Assembly (NCBI RefSeq): GCF_027944005.1
Contig: NZ_AP027204.1
Location: forward strand, 1,054,001-1,118,000
Direction: 5' to 3'
Length of the DNA stretch: 64,000 nt
DNA from: Polynucleobacter sp. SHI8
GTDB taxonomy: Bacteria > Pseudomonadota > Gammaproteobacteria > Burkholderiales > Burkholderiaceae
Each line of letters begins with the position of its first letter. The stretch's first letter is position 1. Below are positions 1-8,659 of the stretch, one piece after another. Under the pieces are notes generated by a model. That model was given only the letters and a program-made list of their open reading frames with translations. It searched no databases and had not been told where the DNA came from. A program made the translations under genes and the position numbers.

Positions 1-1715
1 TTCTTACCTTTTTTCTCAACCGTTAACAAACCTTGTCTAATCGCATATAACGGAATTGCATTGACGAGGTCACGCAGAGTCACACCACGTTGCATAGTAC
101 CCTTAAAGCGCACGAGTACAGACTCAGGCATATCCAGAGGCATCACACCAGTAGCCGCAGCAAAAGCAACGAGACCAGAACCCGCAGGGAACGAGATACC
201 AATAGGGAAACGTGTGTGGCTATCACCACCAGTACCCACTGTATCTGGCATCAATAAACGATTGAGCCAGCTATGAATAATACCGTCACCAGGGCGCAGT
301 GACACACCGCCACGACTTGTCATAAATGCAGGTAAATCGCGATGTGTTTTGATATCCACTAATTTTGGATAAGCAGCAGTGTGGCAGAACGATTGCATCA
401 CGAGATCAGCAGAGAAGCCAAGGCAGGCTAAATCTTTTAATTCATCACGCGTCATAGGACCTGTTGTATCTTGCGAGCCAACGGTAGTCATATGTGGCTC
501 ACAGTAAGTACCAGGACGAACACCGAGGCCTTCTTGAAGACCAACAGCACGACCAACAATTTTTTGTGCCAGAGTAAAGCCAGCCGTATTATCAGCAGCA
601 GGTTGTGGCAGGCGGAACACTGTGGATGCTGGTAAGCCAAGCGCTTGACGAGCCTTCATCGTCAGACCACGACCAATGATGAGAGGAATACGGCCACCGG
701 CACGTACTTCGTCAAAAATCACATCGGAGCGTAATTTGAACTGAGCGATTTCTTGACCATTTTTGAGGGCACGGCCTTCAAATGGACGAAGTTCAATCAC
801 ATCACCCATTTCCATCTGACTTACATCGAGTTCGATCGGCAAGGCACCAGCATCTTCCATCGTGTTGAAGAAAATAGGAGCAATTTTGCTACCAATACAA
901 ACACCACCAAAACGCTTGTTTGGTACAAACGGAATATCTTGACCGGTATACCAAAGAACGGAGTTCGTCGCAGATTTACGGGAAGAGCCTGTACCAACCA
1001 CATCACCCACATAAGCAATTAAATTACCTTTTTTCTGGAGTTCAGCAATCAGCTTGAGTGGTCCACGTTGACCGAGTTCATCGGGCGTAATATCAGGACG
1101 GCCATTTTTCAACATGGCAAGAGCGTGTAATGGAATATCAGGACGACTCCAAGCATCAGGTGCTGGAGATAAATCATCGGTATTCGTTTCACCAGAAACT
1201 TTAAAAACAGTAATTTTTAAGCTTTCTGGCAGAGTTGGGCGGCTAGTAAACCATTCAGCATCAGCCCAGCTTTGCATGACTTCTTTTGCAAATGTATTAC
1301 CTTGATCAGCAAGCTCTTTCACATCGTGGAAAAAGTCGAACATTAAGAGAGTTTTTTTAAGCGCATTGGCTGCAGTTTGCGCGCATTGATGATCACCGAG
1401 TAAATCAATTAAAGGCTTAATGTTGTAGCCGCCGAGCATCGTACCGAGTAATTCGGTAGCTTGAACATTTGTTAGGAGAGTGCATTTTTCTTGACCAGAA
1501 GCCACCAATGCCAAAAATTCAGCTTTTACTTTAGCAGCATCATCCACCCCTGCAGGTACGCGGTGTGTAATGAGTTCAATTAAAGTAGCTTCTTCACCTG
1601 CTGGAGGATTTTTGAGTAGGTCAACTAACTGGCCAGTTTGTGCCTTTGAGAGGGGTAGTGGGGGGATTCCGAGGGCTGCTCGCTCTGCGACATGGGCACG
1701 ATATGCTTCTAACAT
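1..1715 (-). CDS. acnB: aconitate hydratase B, 3' part beyond window
   Basis: Bifunctional aconitate hydratase 2 / 2-methylisocitrate dehydratase, a cytosolic 4Fe-4S enzyme of the TCA and methylcitrate cycles. The translated start (MLEAYRAHVAERAALGIPP) and the following LKNPPAGEE stretch are typical of AcnB. About 571 of the usual ~860 residues are present; the C-terminal part lies left of position 1. I chose the ATG at 1715 rather than the one at 1718 because it sits 6 nt after an AGGAG sequence. The frame is open to the window edge. It is transcribed divergently from the yidB-like gene. Confidence 0.95.
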   Translation of the reverse strand, partial: MLEAYRAHVAERAALGIPPLPLSKAQTGQLVDLLKNPPAGEEATLIELITHRVPAGVDDAAKVKAEFLALVASGQEKCTLLTNVQATELLGTMLGGYNIKPLIDLLGDHQCAQTAANALKKTLLMFDFFHDVKELADQGNTFAKEVMQSWADAEWFTSRPTLPESLKITVFKVSGETNTDDLSPAPDAWSRPDIPLHALAMLKNGRPDITPDELGQRGPLKLIAELQKKGNLIAYVGDVVGTGSSRKSATNSVLWYTGQDIPFVPNKRFGGVCIGSKIAPIFFNTMEDAGALPIELDVSQMEMGDVIELRPFEGRALKNGQEIAQFKLRSDVIFDEVRAGGRIPLIIGRGLTMKARQALGLPASTVFRLPQPAADNTAGFTLAQKIVGRAVGLQEGLGVRPGTYCEPHMTTVGSQDTTGPMTRDELKDLACLGFSADLVMQSFCHTAAYPKLVDIKTHRDLPAFMTSRGGVSLRPGDGIIHSWLNRLLMPDTVGTGGDSHTRFPIGISFPAGSGLVAFAAATGVMPLDMPESVLVRFKGTMQRGVTLRDLVNAIPLYAIRQGLLTVEKKGK

Positions 1716-1883
1716 CATTTTCTCCTGAAATGTAAAATTTGAAACGAATTATCACTCTATTGTAAGCCTACTTTTCTTGACAATTTAAAGTCATGCACGA
1801 ATATCAAAAATCTTGTATGACATCGTTTTATCGTCATATTCCTTTGTGATAATAAATTTCACCCTTTTTTTGGAGACTTTCCC

Positions 1884-2375
1884 ATGAGTATTCTTGATTT
1901 AGTATCTGGTTTTTTATCACAAAATAATGCTGCTGCAGGTCAACAGTCACCGATGGCACAAGTATTAGCTTCTTTATTAAATAATCCAACAGGTCAGCAA
2001 CAAGCTGGCAATCCAACTAGCCAAGCGGCTGGTGGTTTGAATATGACTCAATTAGCTGCTGGAGCTGCTGGTGCAATGGCATTGGTAAATATGTTTAAAA
2101 CATCTGGACTTGGTGATCAAGTGCAGTCATGGTTATCGACTGGCACAAATCAAGCGGTTCAAGGTGCTGACATTACTAAAGTATTCGGTCAAGAGCGAAT
2201 TGCGCAAATTGCTCAAACTTTAGGCGTTGATCATCATCAAGCTTCTGAACAATTAGCACAAGCATTGCCTAACTTTTTAGACAAACTCTCACCCAATGGT
2301 GAATTACCACAAAGTGCAGATCAATTTGCTGAATTAGCAAAACAGTTTTTGGGTAATACCAAAACGACTGCTTAA
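1884..2375 (+). CDS. YidB family protein (DUF937)
   Basis: Small protein of the YidB/DUF937 family, of unknown function. It has 163 residues: an N-terminal MSILDLVSGFL helix, a Gln/Ala/Gly-rich low-complexity linker (about residues 18-60), then the family's C-terminal region with GLGDQVQSWLSTG, a helix-rich segment and a final LP.FLDKLSPNGELP block. It starts after a clear TGGAG ribosome site. It lies alone, divergent from acnB, and is followed by a hairpin terminator shared with the converging DUF805 gene. The family assignment is good; the biochemical role is unknown. Confidence 0.85.
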   Translation: MSILDLVSGFLSQNNAAAGQQSPMAQVLASLLNNPTGQQQAGNPTSQAAGGLNMTQLAAGAAGAMALVNMFKTSGLGDQVQSWLSTGTNQAVQGADITKVFGQERIAQIAQTLGVDHHQASEQLAQALPNFLDKLSPNGELPQSADQFAELAKQFLGNTKTTA

Positions 2376-2395
2376 TTAGCGCTTGCTGATAAACA

Positions 2396-2418
2396 AAAGG
2401 CACCTATAAGGTGCCTTT
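2396..2418. terminator. bidirectional rho-independent terminator
   Basis: A perfect 9-bp inverted repeat (AAAGGCACC / GGTGCCTTT) with a 5-nt loop lies between the converging yidB-like and DUF805 genes. The arms end in A and T runs, so it can serve both strands. Confidence 0.8.
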
Positions 2419-2436
2419 GTCATCTGATAACTACTG

Positions 2437-2796
2437 TTATTGCGTGATTTGGGCAACATCTGCACCAGCAGGAACATCACCGAACGCATTTGCCGTTGGC
2501 ATAGACTTTTGTACATAAAAATAAATCAATACTAAAAATCCAACGAGAGGAATAATGCCGATGAGAATCCAATACCAATTTTTGCCAATATCATGGAGTC
2601 TTCGTATAGTAACTGCCAAGTAAGGTAATAAGAGAATCAAAGCACCAACGCCTTGTAACTTATCGGATATGGCACCCAAGACAAAATTAACGATTGCTGT
2701 AAACAACACAAACCACCAAAACTCAGAACGTGAAGCACGTCCTTTGAAATCAACAAACTTGTTCAAACAGGTTTTTACTGATTCTTGAAATTGCAT
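2437..2796 (-). CDS. DUF805 membrane protein
   Basis: Small inner-membrane protein of the DUF805 family (YhaH-like), 119 residues. The N-terminal signature FKGRASRSEFWWF is followed by about three hydrophobic segments (roughly residues 28-42, 48-62 and 75-95) and the family motif RRLHDIGKNWYW. Function is not established for the family. It stands alone, converging on the yidB-like gene. Confidence 0.88.
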   Translation of the reverse strand: MQFQESVKTCLNKFVDFKGRASRSEFWWFVLFTAIVNFVLGAISDKLQGVGALILLLPYLAVTIRRLHDIGKNWYWILIGIIPLVGFLVLIYFYVQKSMPTANAFGDVPAGADVAQITQ

Positions 2797-2889
2797 AATT
2801 TCCCCTATTCCTTATTGTTAGTAAAATAAATGCAACTTGTACTGTACTATAAGAAAATGTTGGCTGTGTTTCAATACTTGGGATTAATT

Positions 2890-3279
2890 ATGACAATTGC
2901 ATTTTGGTGTGTTTTTGTTGCAGGTGTTTTACCTTATATATGTGCTGGGATAGCAAAGTGGGGATTTCAGAACTTTGATAATCACAATCCACGTCAGTGG
3001 TTAGCTGCGCAGACAGGATTTCGAGCGCGTGCCAATGCCGCACAACAGAATAGTTTTGAAGCTTTTCCGTTTTTTGCAATTGCCGTGTTCGTTGGAGCGA
3101 TCAAAGGAGTTTCGCTGGGGACAGCTGATGTGATTGCTGTTATTTTTATTCTTGCCAGAATAGGGTTTATTGCCTGTTATTTAATGGATAAAGCGACTTT
3201 AAGAACGATATTTTGGACAGTGGGCATTTTCTCTATCTTTTCATATTTTATATTGGCTGGTATTGCAACATTTCGTTAA
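2890..3279 (+). CDS. MAPEG family membrane protein
   Basis: Integral membrane protein of the MAPEG superfamily (eicosanoid/glutathione metabolism-like), 129 residues from the chosen start. Four hydrophobic segments are visible, with the family-like stretch RARANAAQQNSFEAFPFFA between the first and second. The frame extends upstream to 2830, but the ATG at 2890 (MTIAFWCVF) follows a GGGA at good spacing and matches where relatives begin. Bacterial members are mostly uncharacterised. It is followed after 22 nt by the zinc-ribbon gene. Confidence 0.8.
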   Translation: MTIAFWCVFVAGVLPYICAGIAKWGFQNFDNHNPRQWLAAQTGFRARANAAQQNSFEAFPFFAIAVFVGAIKGVSLGTADVIAVIFILARIGFIACYLMDKATLRTIFWTVGIFSIFSYFILAGIATFR

Positions 3280-3301
3280 AACTTGCTAGGGTCAGTCGAT
3301 C

Positions 3302-3790
3302 ATGTATTGTCAACAATGTGGAAAACTTAATCAAGAAGCTGCCAAATTTTGTAGCCAGTGTGGGAATGCAATCGTTCAACCAAACACATTGCCCTTAATA
3401 GATTCTGTTGCAGAGCAAATCGATTCAGCGCCAATCAGTTCGCAGCGCAATCATGTACCGATTCCTCCAGGAGTAGCCGGTTGGTCATGGGGAGCATTTA
3501 TTTTTGGTTGGTTTTGGGCCGTTTGCAATAAGACGTGGATTGGTTTGCTAGCTTTACTGCCTGGGGTAGGTTTTGTAATGCACATTATTTTGGGATTTAA
3601 AGGTCGTGAATGGGCTTGGCAAAATGACCATTGGGACAGTGTGGAGCATTTTCAGAAAGTACAACGACGTTGGTCCCAATGGGCCATTGGCATTGTTCTT
3701 GCGATGATTGGTTTGTGTGTGTTGATGATGATGTTGATGTCGAGTTCATCTGCATATTTGTTGAACTCGACCAATACGATTCGTCTCTAA
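3302..3790 (+). CDS. zinc-ribbon domain membrane protein
   Basis: 162 residues. The N-terminus is a zinc ribbon with CxxC pairs (MYCQQCGKLN and FCSQCGNA, within residues 3-21). A polar linker follows, then a membrane part starting at about residue 58 with GWSWGAFIFGWFWAV, a second hydrophobic segment, an amphipathic RxWAWQN region and a C-terminal hydrophobic helix. This layout is common in uncharacterised bacterial proteins, and the function is unknown. It is probably co-transcribed with the MAPEG gene and ends at a strong terminator. Confidence 0.8.
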   Translation: MYCQQCGKLNQEAAKFCSQCGNAIVQPNTLPLIDSVAEQIDSAPISSQRNHVPIPPGVAGWSWGAFIFGWFWAVCNKTWIGLLALLPGVGFVMHIILGFKGREWAWQNDHWDSVEHFQKVQRRWSQWAIGIVLAMIGLCVLMMMLMSSSSAYLLNSTNTIRL

Positions 3791-3799
3791 AGTAAAAAC

Positions 3800-3822
3800 C
3801 CCTGAAAGTTCAGGGATTTTTT
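3800..3822. terminator. rho-independent terminator, bidirectional
   Basis: Stem CCCTGA/TCAGGG with a short loop followed by A then six T residues. The complementary strand also has a run of T after the stem, so it can end both the zinc-ribbon gene and the converging BKACE gene. Confidence 0.85.
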
Positions 3823-3826
3823 AACT

Positions 3827-4762
3827 TCAAAAATTGACTTTGTCTGCCCCTTTAAGTTGCAACATTTGACGTGCTTCATCTGGAGTTGCTGGTTCTAAAT
3901 TGAGTGCTTTTAAGATACTCACGATACGTGTAACTTGATCTGCATTGGTTTTAGATAATGTGCCTGGACCATCCCAAAGTGAATCCTCTAGACCAACGCG
4001 GGCATTAGAACCCATGGCTGCCGACATCGCAGCGATAGGCATTTGATTTTTACCAGCCCCTAAGACAGACCAGTAATAATCCTCACCAAAGAGGCGATCT
4101 GCGGTCCGCTTCATCATGAGAACATCCTCAGGGTGAGGACCAATACCGCCTAATAAACCAAAGACAGATTGAATAAATAAAGGTCCTTTTAATAAGCCCC
4201 GATCTACAAAATGTGCTGCAACATAAAGGTGGGAGATGTCATAGCATTCAATTTCAAAACGCGTATTGTTTTCTGCACATGACTCTAGAATAAAACGGAT
4301 ATCGCCAAATGTATTTTTAAAGATACGATCTTCAGAGCCTGCTAAATAGGGTTGCTCCCAATCATATTTAAACTCTTTATAGCGGTTTAACATCGGATAT
4401 AAACCAAAATTCATGGAACCCATATTGAGGGAAGCCACTTCAGGTTTAAGTTTTAATGCGGGCTGGAGTCGGTCAACAACAGCCATAGTAGGTGAACCAC
4501 CGGTCGTGAGATTGATGACCACATTGGATCTTGCTTTAATTTGCGGTAAAAACTTCATGAAAGCTTCTGGAGTTTGATCAGGTAAGCCATTCTCAGGATT
4601 ACGAGCATGCAAATGCACAATCGACGCACCAGCCTCTGCAGCTCCCACAGCAGCATCTTCAATTTCTTTCGGTGTAATGGGAAGATACGGTGACATCGTC
4701 GGCGTATGAATCGAGCCAGTCACCGCACAAGTAACGATTACTTTTTTTTGCTTTGCGGACAT
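3827..4762 (-). CDS. beta-keto acid cleavage enzyme (BKACE, DUF849)
   Basis: Zn-dependent enzyme of the BKACE family (3-keto-5-aminohexanoate cleavage enzyme-like). The family condenses a beta-keto acid with acetyl-CoA to give acetoacetate and a CoA ester. The first strand KVIVTCAVTG, the HLH metal ligands (residues 50-52), the LTTGG motif and the SVLGAGKNQ region all fit. The frame is open to an ATG at 4834 that has a strong GGAGGAG site, but relatives start at MSAKQKKVI (4762) and a perfect hairpin lies between the two starts, so 4762 is preferred. The substrate cannot be told from sequence. It is divergent from the cyclase-family gene. Confidence 0.85.
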   Translation of the reverse strand: MSAKQKKVIVTCAVTGSIHTPTMSPYLPITPKEIEDAAVGAAEAGASIVHLHARNPENGLPDQTPEAFMKFLPQIKARSNVVINLTTGGSPTMAVVDRLQPALKLKPEVASLNMGSMNFGLYPMLNRYKEFKYDWEQPYLAGSEDRIFKNTFGDIRFILESCAENNTRFEIECYDISHLYVAAHFVDRGLLKGPLFIQSVFGLLGGIGPHPEDVLMMKRTADRLFGEDYYWSVLGAGKNQMPIAAMSAAMGSNARVGLEDSLWDGPGTLSKTNADQVTRIVSILKALNLEPATPDEARQMLQLKGADKVNF

Positions 4763-4802
4763 TTGAACAACCTTTCTTAGATGTTTTGTGTCTGAAGAAA
4801 GT

Positions 4803-4830
4803 TCAAACCCAAGCGATGGCTTGGGTTTGA
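4803..4830 (-). repeat. perfect 12-bp hairpin in BKACE leader
   Basis: TCAAACCCAAGC (4803-4814) and GCTTGGGTTTGA (4819-4830) are exact inverted repeats with a 4-nt loop. On the minus strand the hairpin begins one nucleotide after an ATG (4834) that has a GGAGGAG ribosome site, and ends about 40 nt before the preferred BKACE start at 4762. No T-run follows, so it is not a normal terminator. It is probably a regulatory RNA structure or operator. Confidence 0.7.
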
Positions 4831-5004
4831 TCATGTCTCCTCCACAAATGATTTTATGAAGTGCTCTTTAAGCTAGTTTTTTAGTTTTACTAGATTAATG
4901 AATAATTCTGTAAATGACCAATATCAAAAGAGTATTGATACTATGCATTTTTAATGAGTTGCATCTTTTTTTAATCAGTACAAACCCTAGATTTGGAGGA
5001 ATAC

Positions 5005-5091
5005 ATGCAATTACTTGTTGATTCAAGAGCCTATGCCTTCATGCCTGAAGCGAATCATATCAATATCAATTTGATATTTGTATTTTCATAA
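5005..5091 (+). CDS. putative 28-codon leader peptide
   Basis: A short open frame (MQLLVDSRAYAFMPEANHIN, ending VFS) starts with ATG 5 nt after a strong GGAGG and stops 51 nt before the cyclase-family gene. I recognise no family. The optimal ribosome site and its position between divergent genes suggest a translated leader or an independent small protein. A chance frame or the remnant of a longer gene remains possible. An AT-rich palindrome overlaps its 3' half. Confidence 0.35.
   Translation: MQLLVDSRAYAFMPEANHININLIFVFS
5062..5078. promoter_or_regulatory. AT-rich palindrome, candidate operator
   Basis: AATATCAA-T-TTGATATT is a perfect 8-bp inverted repeat around a single base, 65-81 nt upstream of the cyclase-family start. 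Its dyad shape (ATC...GAT) resembles LysR-type binding sites, and a LysR regulator is encoded just beyond the cyclase gene. Binding is inferred only. Confidence 0.4.
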
Positions 5092-5142
5092 AAGACTGTT
5101 TATTCTTGTATCATTAAAAAAAAATAACTTATGGAGATATAC

Positions 5143-6147
5143 ATGACAGCAAAAAAAACAGCCCCAGGCATGATTGGTGTACCCTATAACAACATTGATC
5201 GTACTTTAACCAAAGCTGCTATTGAGCAAATGGCCAAAGACACTTGTAATTGGGGTAAATGGGGACCGGACGATGAGATTGGTACTCTTAATTATGTTGG
5301 GCCTGAGCAGTTAAAAGAAGCTGCAAAATTGGTAAAAAAGGGAAAAGCAATTTCCCTCGGCTTAGACTTTAATTCACACGGTCCACAAACAACCGGTTGG
5401 GGTGGTCGTTTTAATCCAATTCACACGATGCTTGCGACAGGAACGGATGCAGTTGCAGGTAATCAAGACATACATGGATTACGTTACGCCGATGACATGG
5501 TTTCATTGCCATTGCAGTGTGGTACACAATGGGATGCATTAGGCCATATTTTTTATGGCGACAAAATGTGGAACGGCTATGATGCCGCTCTCGTAGATTC
5601 TACTGGTGCCAAGAAAAACGGTATTGAAAAAACCCGTGACAAAATGATTGGTCGTGGCGTTCTTCTCGATATAGCACGCTTTAAGGGCGGTGATTTTTTA
5701 GCTGATGGTTATGGTATTTCTAATCAAGATTTAGATGACTGTGCTAAGGCACAAGGTGTTGAAATCAAAGAGGGCGATTTTGTAATCGTTCGTACTGGTA
5801 TGATGGAAGAGCGTTTAGCCAGAGGTGATTGGGATTCCTATGCTGCTGGTGATGCGCCTGGCCTTCGTTTCGAAACCTGTAAATGGATTTTCGAGAAAAA
5901 GATTGCTGCCATTTGTACTGATACTTGGGGATGTGAAGTACGTCCAAATGAAGTGGTTGGTGTGAGTCAGCCTTGGCACTGGATTGTGATTCCGATGATT
6001 GGAATCACCATGGGTGAAATTTTCAACTTAAAAGAATTAGCCGATGATTGTGACCAAGATAAGGTGTATGAGTTCTTATTCACAGCGCCTCCATTACCAA
6101 TTACAGGCGGTGTAGGATCCCCGATTAATCCAATCATTCTGAAGTGA
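5143..6147 (+). CDS. cyclase family protein (putative metal hydrolase)
   Basis: Member of the cyclase / kynurenine-formamidase-like superfamily (PF04199), 334 residues, cytosolic. The segment LQCGTQWDALGH (about residues 125-136) sits where classic members carry HxGTHxDxPxH; the first and second His are Gln and Trp here, a variant I recall from a large uncharacterised subgroup. The downstream DTWGCEVRPNE and WHWIVIPMIG blocks also fit. I chose ATG 5143 because the in-frame ATG at 5131 overlaps the GGAG ribosome site that serves 5143. It ends at a UUCG-capped terminator shared with a converging LysR gene, which may regulate it. The substrate is unknown. Confidence 0.82.
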   Translation: MTAKKTAPGMIGVPYNNIDRTLTKAAIEQMAKDTCNWGKWGPDDEIGTLNYVGPEQLKEAAKLVKKGKAISLGLDFNSHGPQTTGWGGRFNPIHTMLATGTDAVAGNQDIHGLRYADDMVSLPLQCGTQWDALGHIFYGDKMWNGYDAALVDSTGAKKNGIEKTRDKMIGRGVLLDIARFKGGDFLADGYGISNQDLDDCAKAQGVEIKEGDFVIVRTGMMEERLARGDWDSYAAGDAPGLRFETCKWIFEKKIAAICTDTWGCEVRPNEVVGVSQPWHWIVIPMIGITMGEIFNLKELADDCDQDKVYEFLFTAPPLPITGGVGSPINPIILK

Positions 6148-6165
6148 TTCGTTCAAGCGAAATAG

Positions 6166-6190
6166 AAAACACCCTTCGGGGTGTTTTTTT
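6166..6190. terminator. bidirectional terminator with UUCG loop
   Basis: AACACCC-TTCG-GGGTGTT followed by seven T in the plus direction and by TTTTC in the minus direction. It ends the cyclase gene, and its distal T-run overlaps the stop codon of the converging LysR gene. Confidence 0.9.
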
Positions 6191-7112
6191 ATGTCGCTCT
6201 AAGAGTGAGACCAGGCCATTTTCCGGTTTTTGATCTTTCAACGGTCAATTCAAGAAGCAGTTCAATAAATTGTTGAGCGGCATTGCCGAGCTCACGATCT
6301 TTTGAGTACACCAAAGTCCACGTTACTTTCAAGTCTTCGAGCGGTGTGGCTGTTAATTTACCACTTTCGATTTCTTTCGAGAGTGCACTGTAGGTAAGCA
6401 CCGTAAAGCCAAGACCAGCGGCGGCCATTTCACTTTGCAGTCGAGTGGAGTTGGTTTCTAAAATGACATGATGACTAATATTACGAGAGCGTAGCGCATC
6501 TTCTAAAATCATGCGCATGGAATTGGGTTGTTGGGTCAATAGGAGTGGTCGAGAAGTAATAGCCTCAAGAGGCATTGATTGCTCATCATCGAGTAAACCA
6601 TGTGCACCAGCGATAAACAGTTGTTCATTGAATAAGTGGCGGTGGGATAAGCCATTCATCGATTCTATGGACAGAACAATCCCAATATCCAAACGACCAT
6701 TGAGAATGAGCTCATGGATCGTGGAGCTAATATCCTCGATGATGGTTAACTCAACTGCAGGGAACTGAGCACGATACTGCTGAATCAGTGGTGAAGTAAG
6801 TAAATCAAAAAAGGATGGCGGAATACCAAATTTGAGTTGGCCGTGAATCTCATCTGAAAATGAACTGATTTCATCGCGAACCGAGGCTAAATGATCGAGC
6901 AGTTTAACTGCGCGACTACTGAGAGCTTTACCTGCATCAGTAAGGGTTACCCCACTATCTGAGCGAATAAAAAGCTGTACCCCTAAATCAGCTTCTAGCT
7001 GTTGAATTTGTCGAGAGAGGGCTGGCTGAGCAACATGCAAAACAGCAGCAGCTTTAGTAAAGCTTTTTAGTTCAGAAATACGGAGAAAATACTTTAATTG
7101 TCGAGGTGTCAT
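6189..7112 (-). CDS. LysR family transcriptional regulator
   Basis: 307 residues. The N-terminal winged helix-turn-helix (MTPRQLKYFLRISELKSFT, then AQPALSRQIQQLE at about residues 28-40) is followed by a LysR substrate-binding domain (GQLKFGIPPSF onward). The binding domain resembles regulators of the CysB/NAC-like group. It converges on the cyclase-family gene rather than diverging from it, so its target is uncertain; the palindrome at 5062-5078 is one candidate site. The effector is unknown. Confidence 0.92.
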   Translation of the reverse strand: MTPRQLKYFLRISELKSFTKAAAVLHVAQPALSRQIQQLEADLGVQLFIRSDSGVTLTDAGKALSSRAVKLLDHLASVRDEISSFSDEIHGQLKFGIPPSFFDLLTSPLIQQYRAQFPAVELTIIEDISSTIHELILNGRLDIGIVLSIESMNGLSHRHLFNEQLFIAGAHGLLDDEQSMPLEAITSRPLLLTQQPNSMRMILEDALRSRNISHHVILETNSTRLQSEMAAAGLGFTVLTYSALSKEIESGKLTATPLEDLKVTWTLVYSKDRELGNAAQQFIELLLELTVERSKTGKWPGLTLRAT

Positions 7113-7151
7113 AACAATTGGATTGTAGACCGATTTTGGCCGAGAGGGCTT

Positions 7152-8555
7152 TTAAAAATCTTTTGCTACAGCAATTCGACCTGATTTAGCTGCTTGTTGC
7201 ATTGCCTCATAATCTCTCTCATTTTGCTCTGCATAGGCAAACGCAAATTTGGCAAAACTGGCATCTAGTTCATCACTAGAGCCGCAATAACCAGATAAGA
7301 CTGCGGAATCGCCGGATTTGGCATGTGCAAGCGCTAAAGCCCAACCGCACATACTGCAGTACTCCATAAAGAAAGATAGCTTCGTTTTTCCAGGAACGAG
7401 TTCAACACCGCCCTTCATATCGCTGAGTTGGCGAACGTAAAATTGTAAGCCGTCTGGTAATTGGCCCCAGCCCAGGAAAATATCTGGTGCACCTTGCACC
7501 GTTCTTTGTCCAAAGACTACTCGACGACCTTGATTGGGAAATGGTAATTTCGTATGTGAATATGGCTCTAATACAGAATGTTGAGCTTCTTTAATTTGTA
7601 AAAATAAAGGATCTTTATCATTCACACCCTGCAATAGAATGACCCAGCAGCGCGTTCCAACACTGCCAACACCGACGACTTTACGAGCAATATCTAAGAC
7701 CTGATAGCGTTCTAATAAGTTTCTTCGATCATAGTTCAATGATTCGATATAACTTTTTAAAATGGCTTCTTCTAATATCTCAACTTGATGCTTGGATTCT
7801 AGATTGACATCACGGGTTAATAGAGGACCAGTGCTCATGATTTGCGGACGATCATTGACCAAATGCGCCATTTTTTCAAATAACTGGAGTTGGGTTCGGG
7901 TTTGAGCTTTAGCAATAATCGCTTCAGTTTCTTTTTTCGCCTCTGCTGATAAAGTGTTCAGAATCTCATGCATTTGAATAGTTTTGTACCAAATGCTCAG
8001 ATTAGTTTCTTTTGCAAAGTTGGCCATATGTTCGCGGTAAGACCTCACAACTGCTCGTGCAGCGGTCTCGCACGCAACTTGATCGCCACCAAGAAACCTT
8101 GCGCATACCACTGCACTCGTGGTTAAACGCTTCATATCCCATTCCCAAGCTCCGGGATGGGTTTCATCAAAGTCATTCATGCTAAAAACAATATTGCGTT
8201 CAGCCGTTGCATAGATACCAAAATTGGATACATGCATATCACCATTTGCCAGAACGGGGATCTTGCTCGTCGTTTGCTTACCAATATCTTCAATCATGAT
8301 TTTGGCAGTGCCTCTTAAAAAAGCAAAGGAAGATGTTAGCATTCTGGCATGGCGAATTGGAACTAATTCCGCAATACGAGTTTGATCTTGTTCCATAATG
8401 ATTGAGACTGGGTATCTTCTAGAGCTCGACGATTTGTAATTTGCGTGAGTACTTCTAGGGACATCTTGGCGTATTTTTTTACCAAGAGCTATTCTTTCGT
8501 CGATGCTGAGTTGATCTGTGGTGACTTGACCTATCCCATTGAGAAAATTTACCAT
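7152..8555 (-). CDS. DUF2252 domain-containing protein
   Basis: 467 residues matching DUF2252, a family with a kinase-like fold and no settled biochemical role. Visible signatures are SSFAFLRGTAKIM (about 75-87), GDMHVSNFG (105-113), NDFDETHPGAWEWDMKRL (127-144) and VVGVGSVGTRCW. The GD.H..N and DFD elements resemble the catalytic loop and metal site of aminoglycoside-phosphotransferase-like kinases. The start is preceded by AAAGGA. It lies alone between the LysR gene and a divergent binding-protein gene. Confidence 0.88.
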   Translation of the reverse strand: MVNFLNGIGQVTTDQLSIDERIALGKKIRQDVPRSTHANYKSSSSRRYPVSIIMEQDQTRIAELVPIRHARMLTSSFAFLRGTAKIMIEDIGKQTTSKIPVLANGDMHVSNFGIYATAERNIVFSMNDFDETHPGAWEWDMKRLTTSAVVCARFLGGDQVACETAARAVVRSYREHMANFAKETNLSIWYKTIQMHEILNTLSAEAKKETEAIIAKAQTRTQLQLFEKMAHLVNDRPQIMSTGPLLTRDVNLESKHQVEILEEAILKSYIESLNYDRRNLLERYQVLDIARKVVGVGSVGTRCWVILLQGVNDKDPLFLQIKEAQHSVLEPYSHTKLPFPNQGRRVVFGQRTVQGAPDIFLGWGQLPDGLQFYVRQLSDMKGGVELVPGKTKLSFFMEYCSMCGWALALAHAKSGDSAVLSGYCGSSDELDASFAKFAFAYAEQNERDYEAMQQAAKSGRIAVAKDF

Positions 8556-8659
8556 AAAAAGGTCCTTTCAAAACCAAGCAGCATCAGAAGAAGAATTGAA
8601 ATATCGTAATTGGTTTATATTACTTGATAAATACAACATGCAATGACTTTGGAGACTTC

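Noticed and set aside
753..1305. Several open frames antisense to acnB
   Set aside because: They lie wholly inside the strongly conserved acnB coding sequence on the other strand and show no family resemblance.
4763..4834. 24-codon N-terminal extension of the BKACE gene
   Set aside because: Relatives start at 4762 and a perfect hairpin fills the extension. It is kept only as an alternative start because the upstream ribosome site is strong.
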